Of a stretch of DNA of 32,456 nucleotides, positions 32,430-32,456 are shown in pieces; position 1 is the first letter of the stretch, and each line of letters opens with the position of its first letter. The notes beneath the pieces are model-generated. The model had not been told where the DNA came from. It was given only the letters and a program-made list of their open reading frames with translations, and ran no database searches. The translations under genes were made by a program, and so were the position numbers. The DNA is from an uncultured Neisseriaceae bacterium (GTDB lineage: Bacteria > Pseudomonadota > Gammaproteobacteria > Burkholderiales > UBA11063), in contig CALFYC010000041.1 of NCBI GenBank assembly GCA_937952895.1, positions 1 through 32,456 on the forward strand, given 5' to 3'.

Positions 32430-32456
32430 AGATCGGAAGAGCACACGTCTGAACTC
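32430..32456. other. Illumina adapter remnant, right end
   Basis: The last 27 bases match the start of the Illumina TruSeq read-2/index adapter (AGATCGGAAGAGC and onward). This is library sequence, not genome. Confidence 0.98.

Overview
The window is about 32.4 kb of AT-rich DNA (roughly 30% GC by eye), densely coding, from a Gram-negative bacterium. Lipoproteins, a tripartite efflux operon with an outer-membrane factor, ArnT-like and PAP2-like envelope enzymes and a ZipA gene all imply an outer membrane. The ZipA-like protein has a membrane anchor followed by a basic QEYKFKR-type stretch and ends in a conserved C-terminal tail. This looks like the betaproteobacterial (Neisseria-like) ZipA form rather than the enterobacterial one. 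A low-GC betaproteobacterium, perhaps Neisseriales-like, is my inference and not proven. Both ends carry untrimmed Illumina adapter sequence (1-18 and 32430-32456), so neither end is a natural boundary. No rRNA, tRNA, CRISPR array, transposase or phage gene was seen.

Layout. 19-1708 (minus): polyamine ABC transporter genes potA and the start of potB, cut by the left end. 1982-4425 (minus): yjgA, zipA and a HAD phosphatase, a likely operon. 4521-6358 (plus): pmbA and cdd. 6361-10327 (minus): ppc and fumC, a C4-acid/anaplerotic pair that converges on cdd. 10622-12946 (plus): a large lipoprotein with Asp-box and RCC1 repeats, followed by a clear terminator and then a 620-bp gap holding a start-less signal-peptide remnant. 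13620-22621 (plus): HlyD-type adaptor, two half-size FUSC membrane proteins and an outer-membrane factor form a tripartite exporter. They are followed closely by a YdiJ-type FAD/Fe-S D-2-hydroxyacid dehydrogenase and a SerB-SerA fusion, then a terminator. 22988-23964 (minus): two paralogous small secreted proteins. They are divergent from 24223-25995 (plus), a GH18 chitinase-like lipoprotein. 26089-32429 (minus): PAP2 (partial), ArnT-like glycosyltransferase, two uridine-phosphorylase-like paralogs, a membrane-anchored carotenoid oxygenase and CpdA, with very short gaps.

How the genes may work together. The YdiJ-type enzyme next to SerB-SerA forms a plausible serine-synthesis module. SerA is known to reduce 2-oxoglutarate to D-2-hydroxyglutarate, and a D-2-hydroxyglutarate dehydrogenase can recycle that product. 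The chitinase and the secreted pair have back-to-back consensus-like promoters separated by two palindromes, which suggests common control. The most unusual locus is the right-hand minus-strand operon. It contains one intact and one catalytically degenerate uridine-phosphorylase homolog, overlapping or nearly touching a carotenoid oxygenase that carries an extra N-terminal multi-pass membrane domain. Its biological role is unknown to me.
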